Positions 24,900 through 36,693 of a DNA stretch of 64,000 bases are shown here, one piece after another; within the stretch, counting starts at the first letter, position 1; every line of letters begins with the position of its first letter. Made by a program: the position numbers and the translations under genes. Below the pieces are notes generated by a model. That model ran no database searches. It was not told the origin of the DNA and saw only the letters and a program-made list of their open reading frames with translations. The DNA comes from Neopestalotiopsis rosae (taxonomy: Eukaryota > Ascomycota > Sordariomycetes > Amphisphaeriales > Sporocadaceae): positions 806,001-870,000 of the forward strand of contig JALGAS010000012.1 in the NCBI GenBank assembly GCA_023078685.1, given 5' to 3'.

Positions 24900-27221
24900 T
24901 CATGCATCGTCACCGTACGCTAGACTATGCTCTCCAGGCCCCTCCACCGTCATTCCAATTCCATCGGGAAATATTATATTTGCTCTTGGGGTGCCAAATG
25001 GCTTTGTACAAAGAGTTATCGGGCCAATGACTTTGCCTTCTTTCCATTTAAAGGATATTGACCAGCCATCTCTCAGACAAATGCCAGATACCTCACCTTC
25101 AGACCACGACCGAGGGCATGACGGAAGCAGCCTAATTTCGACTGCATGGCCATCCTCGATACCCGCAGTAGGGGCTTGAAAAGATTGCACGATGCATTCC
25201 ACTACCCCAGCACAACCGCCAAAGTTGCCATCAATCTGGAACGGCGGATGTGAATCGAAAAGGTTCGGCAGGGTCGAGTTGCTAAGCAGGAGCTCCATGT
25301 GATTGCCGCAGCCCTCTGCATCCCACAGGCGGGCGTGCATATTGAGAAGCCAGGCCCGGCTCCATCCAGTATGGCCGCCTCCATGTGCTGCGCGACGCTC
25401 CAGAACTCGTTGCGCGGCACTGGCTAGTCCTGGTGAACGCTGCGGATTGATGATATTGCCAGGGTAGAGGCCAAAGAGGTGAGACACGTGTCGATGTCCA
25501 GGCTCATACTCTTTATAATCTTGAGTACCCCATTCCTGTATGAGGCCAGCATCGTTGATGTGCAGCGGCGGAATGCGCGCGAGGATCTCTTCCACCTTGG
25601 GCTTTAGACCAGTATGCTGCTGCAAGACGGTTGTGCTCCACAAGTACAGCTCCAAAGCCGTTCTGATTATGGTCATGTCCATGGCTGATCCTTCACAGAA
25701 TATCCCAGTCTCTCCAGAGTCGGATATATATGTGTTCTCGGGTGATAGCGAAGGGCTCGTGACAAGGTATCGTCCATCTGCGGAAGGGATCAAGAAATCT
25801 TGCAGAAACTCTATGCAGCCCTCAAGAATGGGATGAATTCGCCGATGCAAGGCTTCATTATATCTGTACTGCAGCATCTGCAGCACATCGAGACAAAGCC
25901 ACAAACCTCCCAGAGGCCATAATGTGGCCGGCATCCAGGTATCTTGAGGATCGGTATCTGCCCAGATATCAGTATTGTGGTGACTGCACCACCCTGAGCA
26001 CCCGTACATCAAGTCGGCCGTTCGTTTGCCGCGCGTTGCCATACGCTCGAGAAGGTCTACCAACGGCACTGCACATTCAAGCAGGTCGGAGACGGCCGCT
26101 GGCCAGTAATTCATCTGAATGTTGATGTTTATGGTGTACTTGGCACCCCATGGTGGCGAAAAACTCGGATTCCAAATTCCTTGCAGATTTGCCGGCAATG
26201 CCTTATTTCCATCCCGACTACTGGAAATCAGCAAATATCTACCATAATTGTGGTACAAGGCGATCAGTCCAATGTCTTGGGGGTCTCTAGTTGCGATTCT
26301 CTGGTCCGTGGGAATATGAGAAAAGTCGGGCCATAATCGCAGACTTGTACGACGGAATAAGCCTTGATAGTCGACGACGTGTCGTGATAGCAAGTCTTCC
26401 CACGACTTGCCTAGCGCTTGACGTACGTCTCTCGAAGCCTCGTCGTCTGGATTTGCACAACGATAGGTCGTCTGCGCACCAATCACTACGAGGCAATCTG
26501 CAGACTTGATTTTGATGCAAGTATTGGTTGCCGAAACCGTTCCTTTGGCCGGATCGCATTTGACACCCAAAACGCAACTAAGTCGATTGCTAGAATGACC
26601 ACCGGGAGTGGCATCCATCAAGACCCGGGCTGACCCTGCTTCAGCTATTTTCTCCACTCTCAATCGATCAAAGAACTCGTTTGTATCCCACTCATTTTCA
26701 CCGCGACGACCAAGGCGAATCTTGAACTGTAATGGCTCCGACGAGGTGATGCGCATCACCAATACCTTGTCGGGGTAACTCGCAATCATCTCTCGGCGAA
26801 TACTGATGCCATTGACTTGATAGTCGACCGTATGAGTGGCAGTAGCAATATCCAGCCAGCGTTGATAGGACTTGACCTGGGGCTCCTCGTGACCGAAATC
26901 CAAGTACACTGAGCCCAGTGGCTCATAGTGCCTCATTGAGGCAGGGCTAGAAAAGAATTCATCACGGACTAGATCCTCGGCCTGCCCATGTTGCCCATTG
27001 CGGATGAGTTGCCGTAGCTTGTCCAGGTGTTTTGCACTGGCTGGTGTGCGGTCTTGGGGACCTCCGTACCAGACGGAATCCTCGTTTAGCTGAAGAAGCT
27101 CGGTCGAGGTTCGACCGTGAACCATGCAACCCAATCGACCATTGCCGAGAGGAAGAGCTTGTGACCATTCGGTCGCCGAAGAATCATAGTGAAGGCATAG
27201 ATGAGCATGATCAGGGTTCAT
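24900..27221 (-). CDS. GH95 alpha-L-fucosidase, probably intracellular
   Basis: Single exon of 773 aa, the full length for glycoside hydrolase family 95. These inverting enzymes remove terminal alpha-1,2-linked L-fucose (some act on galactose). The catalytic set of the bifidobacterial enzyme AfcA is recognisable: two Asn in TININIQMNYWPA (about N365 and N367), the acid Glu in SPSLSPENTY (E495) and the Asp in FQIDGNFGG (D664). NLQGIWN and HRHVSHLFGLYPG are further family landmarks. The frame stays open 115 codons upstream to 27566, but the homologous part begins at Met 27221 (MNPDHAHLCL). No signal peptide precedes the domain, so it may act on imported oligosaccharides. It is divergently transcribed from a sugar transporter 853 bp away, which fits that idea. 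Confidence 0.92.
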   Translation of the reverse strand: MNPDHAHLCLHYDSSATEWSQALPLGNGRLGCMVHGRTSTELLQLNEDSVWYGGPQDRTPASAKHLDKLRQLIRNGQHGQAEDLVRDEFFSSPASMRHYEPLGSVYLDFGHEEPQVKSYQRWLDIATATHTVDYQVNGISIRREMIASYPDKVLVMRITSSEPLQFKIRLGRRGENEWDTNEFFDRLRVEKIAEAGSARVLMDATPGGHSSNRLSCVLGVKCDPAKGTVSATNTCIKIKSADCLVVIGAQTTYRCANPDDEASRDVRQALGKSWEDLLSRHVVDYQGLFRRTSLRLWPDFSHIPTDQRIATRDPQDIGLIALYHNYGRYLLISSSRDGNKALPANLQGIWNPSFSPPWGAKYTININIQMNYWPAAVSDLLECAVPLVDLLERMATRGKRTADLMYGCSGWCSHHNTDIWADTDPQDTWMPATLWPLGGLWLCLDVLQMLQYRYNEALHRRIHPILEGCIEFLQDFLIPSADGRYLVTSPSLSPENTYISDSGETGIFCEGSAMDMTIIRTALELYLWSTTVLQQHTGLKPKVEEILARIPPLHINDAGLIQEWGTQDYKEYEPGHRHVSHLFGLYPGNIINPQRSPGLASAAQRVLERRAAHGGGHTGWSRAWLLNMHARLWDAEGCGNHMELLLSNSTLPNLFDSHPPFQIDGNFGGCAGVVECIVQSFQAPTAGIEDGHAVEIRLLPSCPRSWSEGEVSGICLRDGWSISFKWKEGKVIGPITLCTKPFGTPRANIIFPDGIGMTVEGPGEHSLAYGDDA

Positions 27222-28074
27222 CTTGATGACCTTGTGGAAACTTGAAGAGTACACACACGATCTCGGCCTCAATTCTACGGCAGATGCTTCAGGGAAATGT
27301 TTCAATGTTGACGAACGATTCACCCAATCACGACTCATTCCACAGACAATGAGCTGACAATACGAGCAGCTTGAACCGACTGGAAAAACGTCCCGATATC
27401 CCGGAGCCATCAATGAAAAGAGCACACTAGCAGTTCTTCTTTCCAGGTCTAATCCTAAATCACATACATTTTCGAGGCCCCCCAGCCCTATGCCCGCAGA
27501 CAAGAGTTCCTCTATCGGTAAGATCCAGAAGGCCTGGTTGGACGGAAGATTTGTGGACCAGGACACAATCCGGGGGGGATTGTGGGGTATTCAGTTATAT
27601 CAGTCGACCACGGGCTAGTATTGTCCGGGGAAGCCAATCATGGAGGGCAGGAATGATACAAGCTCCACCAGGACATATCCAACTCTCTATGTGTTCTCCA
27701 AATATCCTTTATACCCAGCGCAAGCGAGACTCGCTGGTCTTGGAGCGCGCCAATGGCAGACGATGGTCATGTTCAAAATCAACAAGCTGCATGGCCGGCT
27801 CGCCTGGAGCAAGTTGGGGAAATCGTCCATCAGCGTTCCGGCCCGGTCTTCAGGTCGGACCCTGGATAGATCATGGGTTACAGACGTGACCTTGAACCAA
27901 ACTGTTGGGACCGCATTGTTTCTGGCTTATTTATCATGGCTGGCTTTCTCCCTTGATCTCTTTCCCGTGCAAGCCAACGCCCCGGGATATGCAGGCGTCC
28001 CGACTTTGATTTTCTGCCTCTGCTCCATTTGCTTGATCAGATCCCGTTCGCCTTTAGCATCTCCTACTGCAACC
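27222..28074. promoter_or_regulatory. shared divergent promoter, fucosidase and sugar transporter
   Basis: An 853-bp gap between two divergent start codons. Both neighbouring frames happen to extend into it, but the extensions show no family similarity. Co-regulation of hydrolase and transporter is inferred from geometry only. Confidence 0.45.
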
Positions 28075-29752
28075 ATGGCGGAACGAGGCGGCCACAAGAC
28101 GGGCGTCGCGCACGTCGACGCCACCGAGACGGCCGATAAGCTCGGCACCACCGTCGACGAAGTCATTGCCACTCGCATCACCGAAGAAGACATGATGCGG
28201 CACTCGGCCGAAGCCCTCACCTTTCGCTCCCGTACCGGCCTGCGCATCTGCGCTATCATGTTCGTCATGGGCTGCAACCAGGCCGGCTACGGCATCGACT
28301 GGGCCGTCATTGGCGGCATCAATGCGTACGATAGCTGGCACGACTACTTTGGCTTTGCCGACACAGGCGTCATTATCGGCACCATCAATGCCCTCATGAC
28401 CGTGGGGACATTTGTCGGCGCGCCGTTTCTGGCGCTCGGTGATACCTTTGGTAGACGTGGTGTCAACTTTATTGGAAACTTCTTGGTGGTGATTGCAGCG
28501 CTCCTCCAGGGTCTAGCACCCAACTTGCCTTGCTTCTTCATCGGCAGACTGCTCCTCGGATTTGGCACAGCATTGTGTACAGCACCTCAATACATGGCCG
28601 AGATTGCCCCTTTGCACCTCAGGGGTAGACTTGTCGGTATATTTGGAGCCTGTTTCCAACTCGGCAGTATTGCGATGAATGCTGCCATGATGGGGTTTAC
28701 TACATGGAAAGGGACCAACTGGCAATGGAGAGCACCTTTGAGTAAGCCATGTGCTCTGTTCCTCTAGTCGTGATACTGACAATGCTATAGTTCTCGAAGG
28801 TCTCTTCCCATTTATTGTTTGCGCCACCATTTATTTCTTGTGCCCCGAGTCTCCCAGATGGCTCGTCATGAAGAACAGACATGAGGAGGCCCGTCGTGTC
28901 ATTGCCAAGTACATGACTACATACGATGACATCAACTCGCCCATTGTCGGACTCATGATGACCCAGATTGAGGAGTCGCTCGAAGAGTCCAGCACTGGAG
29001 TCAAGGCCGCGTACGATTATCGCGTCTTTTTCACCAAGGAGGTCCGGTTCCGCACGCTGGTCCTCTTGGTCTACTCTCTGTTCCAGTCATGGAACGGCGG
29101 CGGCATCATTGGACAATACCTTACCCCTGCACTGGAAACCATTGGCATCACACGTGACATTGACCAACTGGGCATCAATCTCGGACTGACGGCCGTCTAC
29201 TTTGTCTTTACGGCGTTTGGATCGTACCTCATTGACGTATTCCGGCGACGAACGCTCATCTTTTCGGGGCTGATTGCCATCATTATTGCCCAGACGGCCG
29301 TCACCATTACCAGTTGGCAGTTTACCGAAAAGGGGACGCACGCCACGGCCTCGTTGACTGTCTTTTGGATCTTCTCGTTCCAGGTGGCTTCGGCCTCGCT
29401 CATTGCTACCATGCACAATCTGTACCCCGTCGAGATCCTGTCGCTGCCGCTGCGTGCTAAAGGTATGGGTCTGTACTCCATGTTCCAGGGCGCGGCCGGT
29501 GTAGTCAGCAATTATGCAATTGCTCTGGGCATCAGCCAGCTTGGCTACAAGATCTGGGCCGTGTACATTGGGTACAATTGTGTGCAACTGGTGGCCAGCT
29601 ACTTCATCTTCCCCGAGACGAGCCAACTGAGTCTGGAGGAGATCGATTCCATCTTTGAGACCAAGCATACCAACCCAGTGAAGCTCAGCCTAACAATTAG
29701 CAAGGCCAAGAGGGAGACGAGGAGAATGGAGAGAACAGAGCCGTATAATTAA
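28075..29752 (+). CDS. MFS sugar (hexose/disaccharide) transporter
   Basis: Two exons, 28075-28741 and 28791-29752 (542 aa). This is a major facilitator of the sugar porter family, an integral plasma-membrane protein with 12 predicted hydrophobic helices. Motifs in order are DTFGRRGV after helix 2, GRLLLGFG in helix 4, PESPRWL after helix 6 and FPETSQLSLEEID after helix 12. The 49-nt intron (GTAAGC...CTATAG) lies just before the PESPRWL region and the join reads through as QWRAPLILEG. The N-terminal tail of about 55 residues is cytosolic and polar. An upstream open frame from 27640 lacks family similarity and was not included. The likely cargo, given the fucosidase neighbour, is L-fucose or a fucosylated or galactosylated oligosaccharide; the sequence alone does not prove the substrate. 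Confidence 0.92.
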
Positions 29753-31704
29753 TCGGAGCGGCCCCACAAGGATCAAGTGGGAATACCAAATGCGGACATT
29801 CCGTGGGTACCTCTGCTGCAGTGTACGGAGTAGACATCATCCCATCTTTTCGGTTGTGGGCCCTCAGTGCTGCCTAGCAGCTGCCATTGTAGCTCCTGAT
29901 ATCTTATTAGCTATCCACGATGAATGTCACGCCCACCATATGAATGCTCGTCGCTTGATCTCAATCTTGGTATATTCCTTCTTGAACTTGCTAAATGCCG
30001 TATCCGAGATAAACTTTGGCGCTATAAATTGGGAGGAGCTATAGCGAGAGGCAGGCTGGTATTGTCTCCATTAATCACAGATAAACTGGCTGTACGGATC
30101 TGTACTGCGTGCATTGGCCCCTCGAAACCAAGGTAGCATGAGGCACGTCGACATTTTGGTTCTAGACTGCGACGCCGCCCCTACCAATACGTGCCAATAA
30201 ATATGCCGGTCTTTTTGCGAAAAAGTCCTACACTAGCTGGGGCACCTGCAATGAAAGGGATTTTTCGAATTTCGTAGGAGTAAGAATGATTGATAGGGGC
30301 GACATTGGGGCTTCTGGGATTCAAGCATAAGCACCAACCAAGGATCACTAAATTTGCGCTAACGGGGAACATCTTGCCATATTGGTAGGAGCACTAAACA
30401 AGCTGCCGTAGTGTGCGCTGCTGCTGGCGATTTTGGAGGCCATCTCGAGAAGCAAAAAGTCCTACCACTTCCATACCTACATGACTCCGCACTTGCGTGC
30501 GCACCTTGAGAGGAACATGACCCAAGTGCCGCTGCTGAACACCCCACGTTGTGCCTTCTCAGCTACACGTTGTAGATGAAGGCACTGCTGGTATATTAAT
30601 AGCCCAGAGGTGTCGATCAACCTATGTCGATCATACACCTTGACATAATCATGGTAAAAAGTTGTGCCTCGCCATTCTCCATATTATGGGCTGAGTCCGT
30701 TTGAATGTGCTGATGTAGCTGGCAGGCTGGTAATAGCTGCTGCACAAGCTGAGTCGCAAAGCGGCCAAAGCCCCTCCTTCGACCCCAAGCCAGACAGGAG
30801 ATCAGACCAGACTAGCGGCCGTCAATGGTGCTGCACACCCGACATCCCTGAAAATGGATATCCTAGGTACCCGTAGCACTAGAGAATCAATGGGGAGGCA
30901 CAGTAGAAACAAAGTCTACAGAGTACCTACTGGTGAAGAAAAAGTAAATATTCCAAGCCAAAGTCAATTAGTATAACGACTGCAAACAAAGCAAAATTAA
31001 ATGACACCAAGTTTCAAGCATCATCCTGATCGAATCATTGTTATAACAATGGTAGTGCAAGTTGGAGAATGAATGTCCAGATTAGTATAATCAAAAAAAC
31101 ATGACCATGACGAGGTAGATCCCCGGATCCCCGAACAGCATAGCAGCACCACCACAGCAAGCAAGCAGAAACCTTCCAATATACATAGGGCCCAGGGTCT
31201 TGTTTTCGCGTAAGCACAACCAATCATCATGTTGACCAGTTTGGCCTGGAACAGGCTTGCAAAGCCCAATAATGCCCACATTACCAGCGGCTTCATTAAA
31301 ATACCGAAGCCGAGCGTCTGCAGGTACGATACAGACCCTGGTAAACGTCCAGCGACTTTAACACTCCCGCCTCGCCTCCGCTGCCTGGCCGCTGGTGCTG
31401 GGTTCTGCTGGTTAGGTGCCTGTGCTTGCCAATCCGTCCTCTAACCGCCCGAACGGTCGGTCGGGGACTCCAACCTCCATCCTACGGTTTCTTAAACCAA
31501 AACAGCCGAGATCCTTTCGCAAACGACCGAAAACCGATACCGCTTTGCGCCGCCTTCAATACAGTCGTCGTTTTGACTATCACACGTCGCCGTCGCCCAA
31601 CGGACGGGGTCGCGTCGTCCGTTGCGTAGCGTCGCGCAAACCCACCCCGCCATACCACCCCCCCGCGACCGTCGGCCTGGAGGGTGACCCAGCGGACCGA
31701 CGAT
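29753..31704. other. intergenic
   Basis: About 1.95 kb between the transporter 3' end and the G-alpha-like gene. Only short unconvincing frames occur; a hydrophobic stretch on the minus strand (31021-31296) is noted under rejected items. The last 300 bases are pyrimidine-rich and GC-richer and form the leader or promoter of the next gene. Confidence 0.55.
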
Positions 31705-34226
31705 ATGGCGCTCGTCATTGCCGACACCGTGACTGGCCTGTCGAGCCTGCTGGAGGCCTTGGGGACGACGCTCGCGAGCGCCGCCGAGCTGCGACGGAAA
31801 TGGGGCTACGACGACGCGACCGTCTTATCGCTGGAAAACCATCTTCTCACCTTGCAGGGCGTTGTCAACTCTACAAAGTACCGCGTCGAACAGGCCATCG
31901 CTTCGCAATACGGCGCACCCGCTCTACATTACCAGCTAGTCCTCTACCTAGACCGGTGCATTGCCTGCTGCCGACCGCTCATTGCGAGGATAGACGGCGA
32001 TGTACTTCAACAGCACCGACTAGCCGCCAGCGGGCCGAGGAGGAGCATGTCCAAGCTCATGATGAGGATGAGGAGTTCCAAAAAAGAGGCAAACCCAATG
32101 TCACAACAGCAGCAGTCATTGGCAAATCGCCCAGGCAGTTCGAATCAACTTTCGCCGTCGTCGGTAACCAAGGCGGTAAAATTAGAGGAAGCACTACCCA
32201 TTATTCAGCATCACATGGCAGCCTGGACGCTCATTCAGCAAGTCTGCAACAGGTAAGCTTTGGAGGCTTTGAACCATTGCGCATGGGGATATACTCACTA
32301 GTTTGAATTCTATTTCTTGTAATATGATCTAACTTTTGCGGCAGCGCTGCCATTTCACAGCAAGAATATATCCTTGCATCCCCGCAAACCCGCGTTATTT
32401 TTCAAGCAATGGAGGAGACGGCCGCGTGGGTATATGCAAACAGAGACACTAATTCAATACTCTCATCACCTTCATCGTCAACCTCTTCACCAGCAGATTT
32501 TTCACCTCATAGCACATCAACGGGGTCTTCCAGCTATGACCCGCATTTTACCACACATGCATATCATCAATGGCCGCACCAACCAACAACGGTGGATGAA
32601 GCTTTGGGGTACCAAATGGAGGCGCAACCATCGAGCAGTAGTAATCCCGCAGCTGCTTATGTTCCTCATGCCGAGGACGCGGACAAATTTCTGGCTGAGG
32701 AATATCGCGTGGAAACACACGACAAGTTTAGTGTAATACCGCCCACGCCAACAACAGACGAAAAAGAAGTCGTAGCTGGATCGAGCAGAGGACCTGTCGA
32801 GACTAGGGAAAAGTTCAGCATAATATCCTCGGGTCGAGACGGAAGATATGGTGCTTCCAGTTCCAGCAGCGCGCCCGTCGAGACGAGGGAAAAGTTTAGC
32901 GTATCGACACTACCGTTGGTCGACGAGAAGATGGTTTCTGGCCCCAACGAAACACCCGTCGAGACCAGAGACAAGTTTAGTGTTGATCCCGTTGATTCGC
33001 CCATGGACAATAGCGGAAAGGTACTGGTTGACTGGAGTTCCATGACACCAGTCGATCCCCAGGACAAATATACAGTCACAAGTCCAAGCGACTCCATCAA
33101 TAGTGACTCGACATTGGCTGCCACCTTCCGCACCATGTCACTGAGGGAACAAAACCCGTCACTCAAAAGCAAGTGGCTGCGGCGCGGACTTTCCTCGGCG
33201 TCGAGTGAAAAGAGCGAGCCCCAAAAGCGGTCGCGCGCCATTGACCATGACTTGAAAAAGGAAAAGAAGAAAAAGAGGCAAAACGAGTACAAAATCTTGC
33301 TACTCGGTTCCGAGTCACGATCGTATCTCTTGTCGGCAGCACACAGAAAGGACCAAAAGAAACTTTCGGACCAAGACTTGATCGATTATCGGAATGTGAT
33401 AATATCAAACATGGCGAAATGTATCCACGCATTGGTGCAGCAGATGCGCGTTGCCGAGTTGCGCAAGGATTCGAGATACTTGTGGGCGTATGTGGAATTG
33501 ATAGAAGAGTATCTTCCAGACAATGGTGGAAATTCCTGGCCAGCAAGAGAGTTGGATGATCGGTTCTACGAGGCGCTCCAGACGATTGTGGACGACTCGC
33601 TCGTATCGGATCTGATTCAAAAGTCCTCCTTTGACAAAAGGGCACACTGGCCAGGACCTGCGAGACATTACTTTGACTCTTTATCACGGATATCGGCCAA
33701 GGATTACAAGCCAAGTGAGCTGGATATAATACATACAACGACATACATGGCCAAAACGAGAGGCGTCAACCTTATTAGGATCAAGGACGCGGAAATCGGG
33801 GTGGAATTCATCGACGTTGGCGGACTCTCGGGCAAAAAGGGCAAATGGATTCACCAATTCGAGGCGGCTGTCTTTGTCGTCTTTGTCATTGACATGGAGG
33901 AGTGTCAACATTCGGGGCAAATGATTGAGACGGTCAAAAATGTCGAGGCCGTTATTGACTCGCCTTGGTTCAAGGAAGCTTCGATACTATTGCTCGTCAA
34001 CAAGGCTCCCGAGCCCAGCAAGAAGGAGGATCGAAACATTTACAACAATGTGCTCAAGACAACCACAGGCATGCTAGAGAAGTTTCAGGAGCAGCACGTC
34101 GGGCGTGTCATGCTCGCAACCGGCGTCATTATGGGTGATGGCAAGGCCGTGATTGATACCATTTTGGGAAACCTGAGGGATGCCATTCTGATCAAGACGT
34201 TGAGACTCCAGACGAAATTACTTTGA
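31705..34226 (+). CDS. atypical G-protein alpha-like fusion protein lacking GTP-binding motifs
   Basis: Two exons, 31705-32252 and 32345-34226 (809 aa). Residues about 1-100 form a helical N-terminal domain (LVIADTVTGLSSLLEAL...) like those before fungal STAND/NLR-type or ankyrin proteins. Residues about 200-480 are a disordered linker with five copies of a VETREKFSV-type motif (V305, V334, V361, V388, V419). Residues about 485-809 have the G-alpha fold, but the key loops are degraded: the P-loop reads LLLGSESRSYLL without Lys-Ser, switch I has AKTRGV instead of KTTGI, switch II reads DVGGLSGKKGKW (Gln replaced by Leu677), and NKxD is NKAPE. The helical-domain segment (YRNVIISNMAKCIHALVQQM), RHYFDSLSRI and KWIHQFE are well kept. 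It is therefore probably a scaffold or decoy that cannot bind GTP normally. Role unknown. Confidence 0.88.
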
Positions 34227-35017
34227 GAAGCAAAGTTTTGAGTTGGAAGAAAAGATATTGGGGAAACCAAGAAGAGAAGAATCATTCTGGTCCCCTCTTG
34301 ACAAATAGTAAAAAAAGTGACAAATAAATTTTCACCATTCAACATTTGCCGGGGGTGCTTGATTTGAATTTCCTCCACACCTCGTGTGGATTCCATGCAT
34401 GCAATGCAATATACAAAGTTTAATTAGACTGGATGGAGCCTCTTTTGGCAACTCCTAGCCTTGAGAGCTTTTCGTCAAGTCAGCGAGACAGAGTTGTATT
34501 CTGACTGGTTCTTGGTGACGAGATACTGCCATAAAGTTCATGACGAATTTACACCTGAGCTCTTCAAGTCGTCCAATGGCGCGGCCGGACGACACGTGTA
34601 TACTATGTACAATAAATGCCGATGATCGACACTCTCGAGAAGACACAGCACGGTGAGACATTACGCAGTTGTAACACCTCACGTGCATGTAAACTAAACT
34701 TGGCACTGCAACGTAATATGCAAGTTATTTGCAATGGGATTCAAGGTTCCAGTAAAAAAAGGGGAATATACAGGTCGATATCCGCTGTGATTATTTCCAT
34801 GCTTGCCATGTCGTTAGCGATATCCGGATTCTCGGGAGACCCCGGCGTTGACGATCCGGGTATTTATAGTACTACCACCTACGATATGCATACCGGCAGT
34901 CCCGTTTCCCTCTCGAAACGGAATGAAACCTTGGTCCACACTGCATTTGGCGCTCCAAGAATAGAAAGCAGATCGTTTCGGCTGTTTTGTTTTCTTTCTT
35001 TGCTACTTCATATTACA
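34227..35017. other. intergenic between convergent 3' ends
   Basis: About 790 bp of untranslated tails and spacer between the G-alpha-like gene and the nuclease; no gene is supported. Confidence 0.6.
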
Positions 35018-36176
35018 TTACAATTCGTTGGTTTGTACTTTCAGACCGCTGTCCCCGCTCTTCCCGCCTGTCGTCCACCTGCCTCTTCCTCCGTCGGCCA
35101 CATGGGACTCGGCCGCCACTCTCGCCACGAGGGCGTCCAACCACCCAGCCAAGCGAAAAGCCGCCTTGGCGATCTGCTGCTCGACAATGTGCATGGCGCC
35201 CTGGGCGTAGCCGTCGTCGCCGAGGAGCAGGTCGCTGCCCTCGACGAGGCGGCCGTAGGCGTAGTCGCAGACGATGGCGTTGGAGTCGCGCGCCCACTGC
35301 TCGGGGCAGAACGTGTGCCTCCGCGCGTCCAGGTCGCAGAGGGCCCAGGTCGACCGCGGCTGGCGGAACGCGTCGTCCCGGGTCCGCGACACCAGGTAGG
35401 CGAAGAAGGGGTGCAGAGACGTCGCGGGCGGGCCCTTGGGAGGCAGCGGCGCCAGTGCGTACAAGATCTCGCGGTCCCACACCTGCAAAGCGATATGGAC
35501 TGTTAGCAGACTGGTGACCACACATGTAGGTTACTGCAGATCTATGTGCGATGCGACAAGTGTAGATCTATTTTTGAGACGCAAATGGTGTCCCGCAACG
35601 CACCTGGTGTAGATTCGAATCTGATCCATTAAACTTGACCTTGACGGAATTACCGCCAATGGAACGGTTGGACGTGTGCAACGGCTGAGCAACGTCTCCA
35701 ATGAAATGCGTGATCCATTTCAACGCCTCGGAGCACACGATTTTGCCGGGCGACCTGCTATTATAGTCCCCCTTTTCGCCAATAACCTCGCCGCGTTGCT
35801 GCGCTCTTAGGCATTGCTCGAGGATTTGCGTCTGGTTCGAAATCTGCTGCACGACACAACCTCCCTTTTGACAATCCCGGTGATAGTATAGACCGCAGTC
35901 GTCGGGCGGGTTGTCGCGCGCGCTGATAAAGTGCCAGGTATAGCTGTAGGCGTGTGGACCTTTGCGCACGGTATCTGCCCACCCGGCAGCGCGGCCTAGG
36001 GACCCCTGGTACTCCGGCTCGAGGATCGAGGCGACCATGTTCCGCGTTGCGCTGCTAATCATTTCGTCGGCCATGAATCCAATCTGGTTGTGGACTTCTT
36101 GTTGCCACGAGTATACAGGTGCTGCAAAGAAGCTGGCCAGGGGCAGCAGAGCGCCGAGGGTGGTGTTTGGCAGCAT
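35018..36176 (-). CDS. S1/P1-type secreted zinc nuclease
   Basis: Two exons, 36176-35604 and 35482-35018 (345 aa). S1/P1 nucleases cleave single-stranded DNA and RNA with three zinc ions and serve phosphate and nucleotide salvage outside the cell. The signal peptide ends at ...AAPVYS, leaving Trp24 as mature residue 1, the N-terminal zinc ligand of the family. Further ligands are visible at the expected spacing: His29 (mature 6), Asp68 in GWADTV (mature 45), His82 in YTWHF, HFIGDVAQPLH, and the last His-Asp pair in NLHQVWD split exactly across the intron. Several Asn-X-Ser/Thr sites fit secretion. The C-terminal 25 residues are Gly/Lys-rich beyond the usual domain end. The start Met 36176 begins the signal peptide directly. 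Confidence 0.94.
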
Positions 36177-36693
36177 GTTGATTATTTCCCCCTGGTTTTG
36201 CTTGATCTGTTATGTTGTACACAGTCGGCAAATAATATTCGCAAGCAAAAACTCAAAAAGACGATGAAATAAAAAGGGAGATGCCCTTTTTTTTATATCT
36301 CCCTAGATGATCGTCGTGTCTGAGTTCTCAGCCAGCCACAATGGTTCTGGCTCGCTCTACTATTACAAGATTCAGCCCTACCAAGGCAAGTCTCGACCCA
36401 ATGGACTCACCCCACTTGCCTCTGACAGTATAGTTCAAACTCAGCTGAACACTCATCTTTTTCAATAGTCGCTTGAGGTCTAATGTGTTCGGAGATGACT
36501 CCGTGTTCTATCATATGATAGGACTTTTTTGATATTACAACCAATATGGATAACTCATCCCATGCCTGCCAATAGTGGGTCGGCCCGCTAGGCGACTATG
36601 TGCCGCTGAGACCCAACTTTTCGAGCATGGAGGCATTGAAGAGTATCAAGGACACATGCTTTGCTCTTCATGATTTGCATTTCTACTCGCAAT
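36177..36693. other. intergenic
   Basis: About 520 bp holding the nuclease promoter and the 3' end of the C6 regulator gene; a short T-run and AT-rich patch occur near 36280-36310. No gene is supported. Confidence 0.55.

Noticed and set aside
27640..28074. N-terminal extension of the sugar transporter
   Set aside because: The frame is open, but the added residues match neither the sugar porter family nor a targeting signal; the Met at 28075 is the normal family start.
31021..31296. hydrophobic minus-strand frames upstream of the G-alpha-like gene
   Set aside because: Three overlapping frames are all hydrophobic, which reflects base composition; no start or splice context supports a gene.
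31416..32306. 296-codon plus-strand frame overlapping exon 1 of the G-alpha-like gene
   Set aside because: It is a GC-rich alternative frame; the other frame carries the conserved N-domain and splices correctly to exon 2.
34616..35506. 296-codon plus-strand frame over the nuclease gene
   Set aside because: Antisense shadow of nuclease exon 2, which has the conserved zinc ligands.
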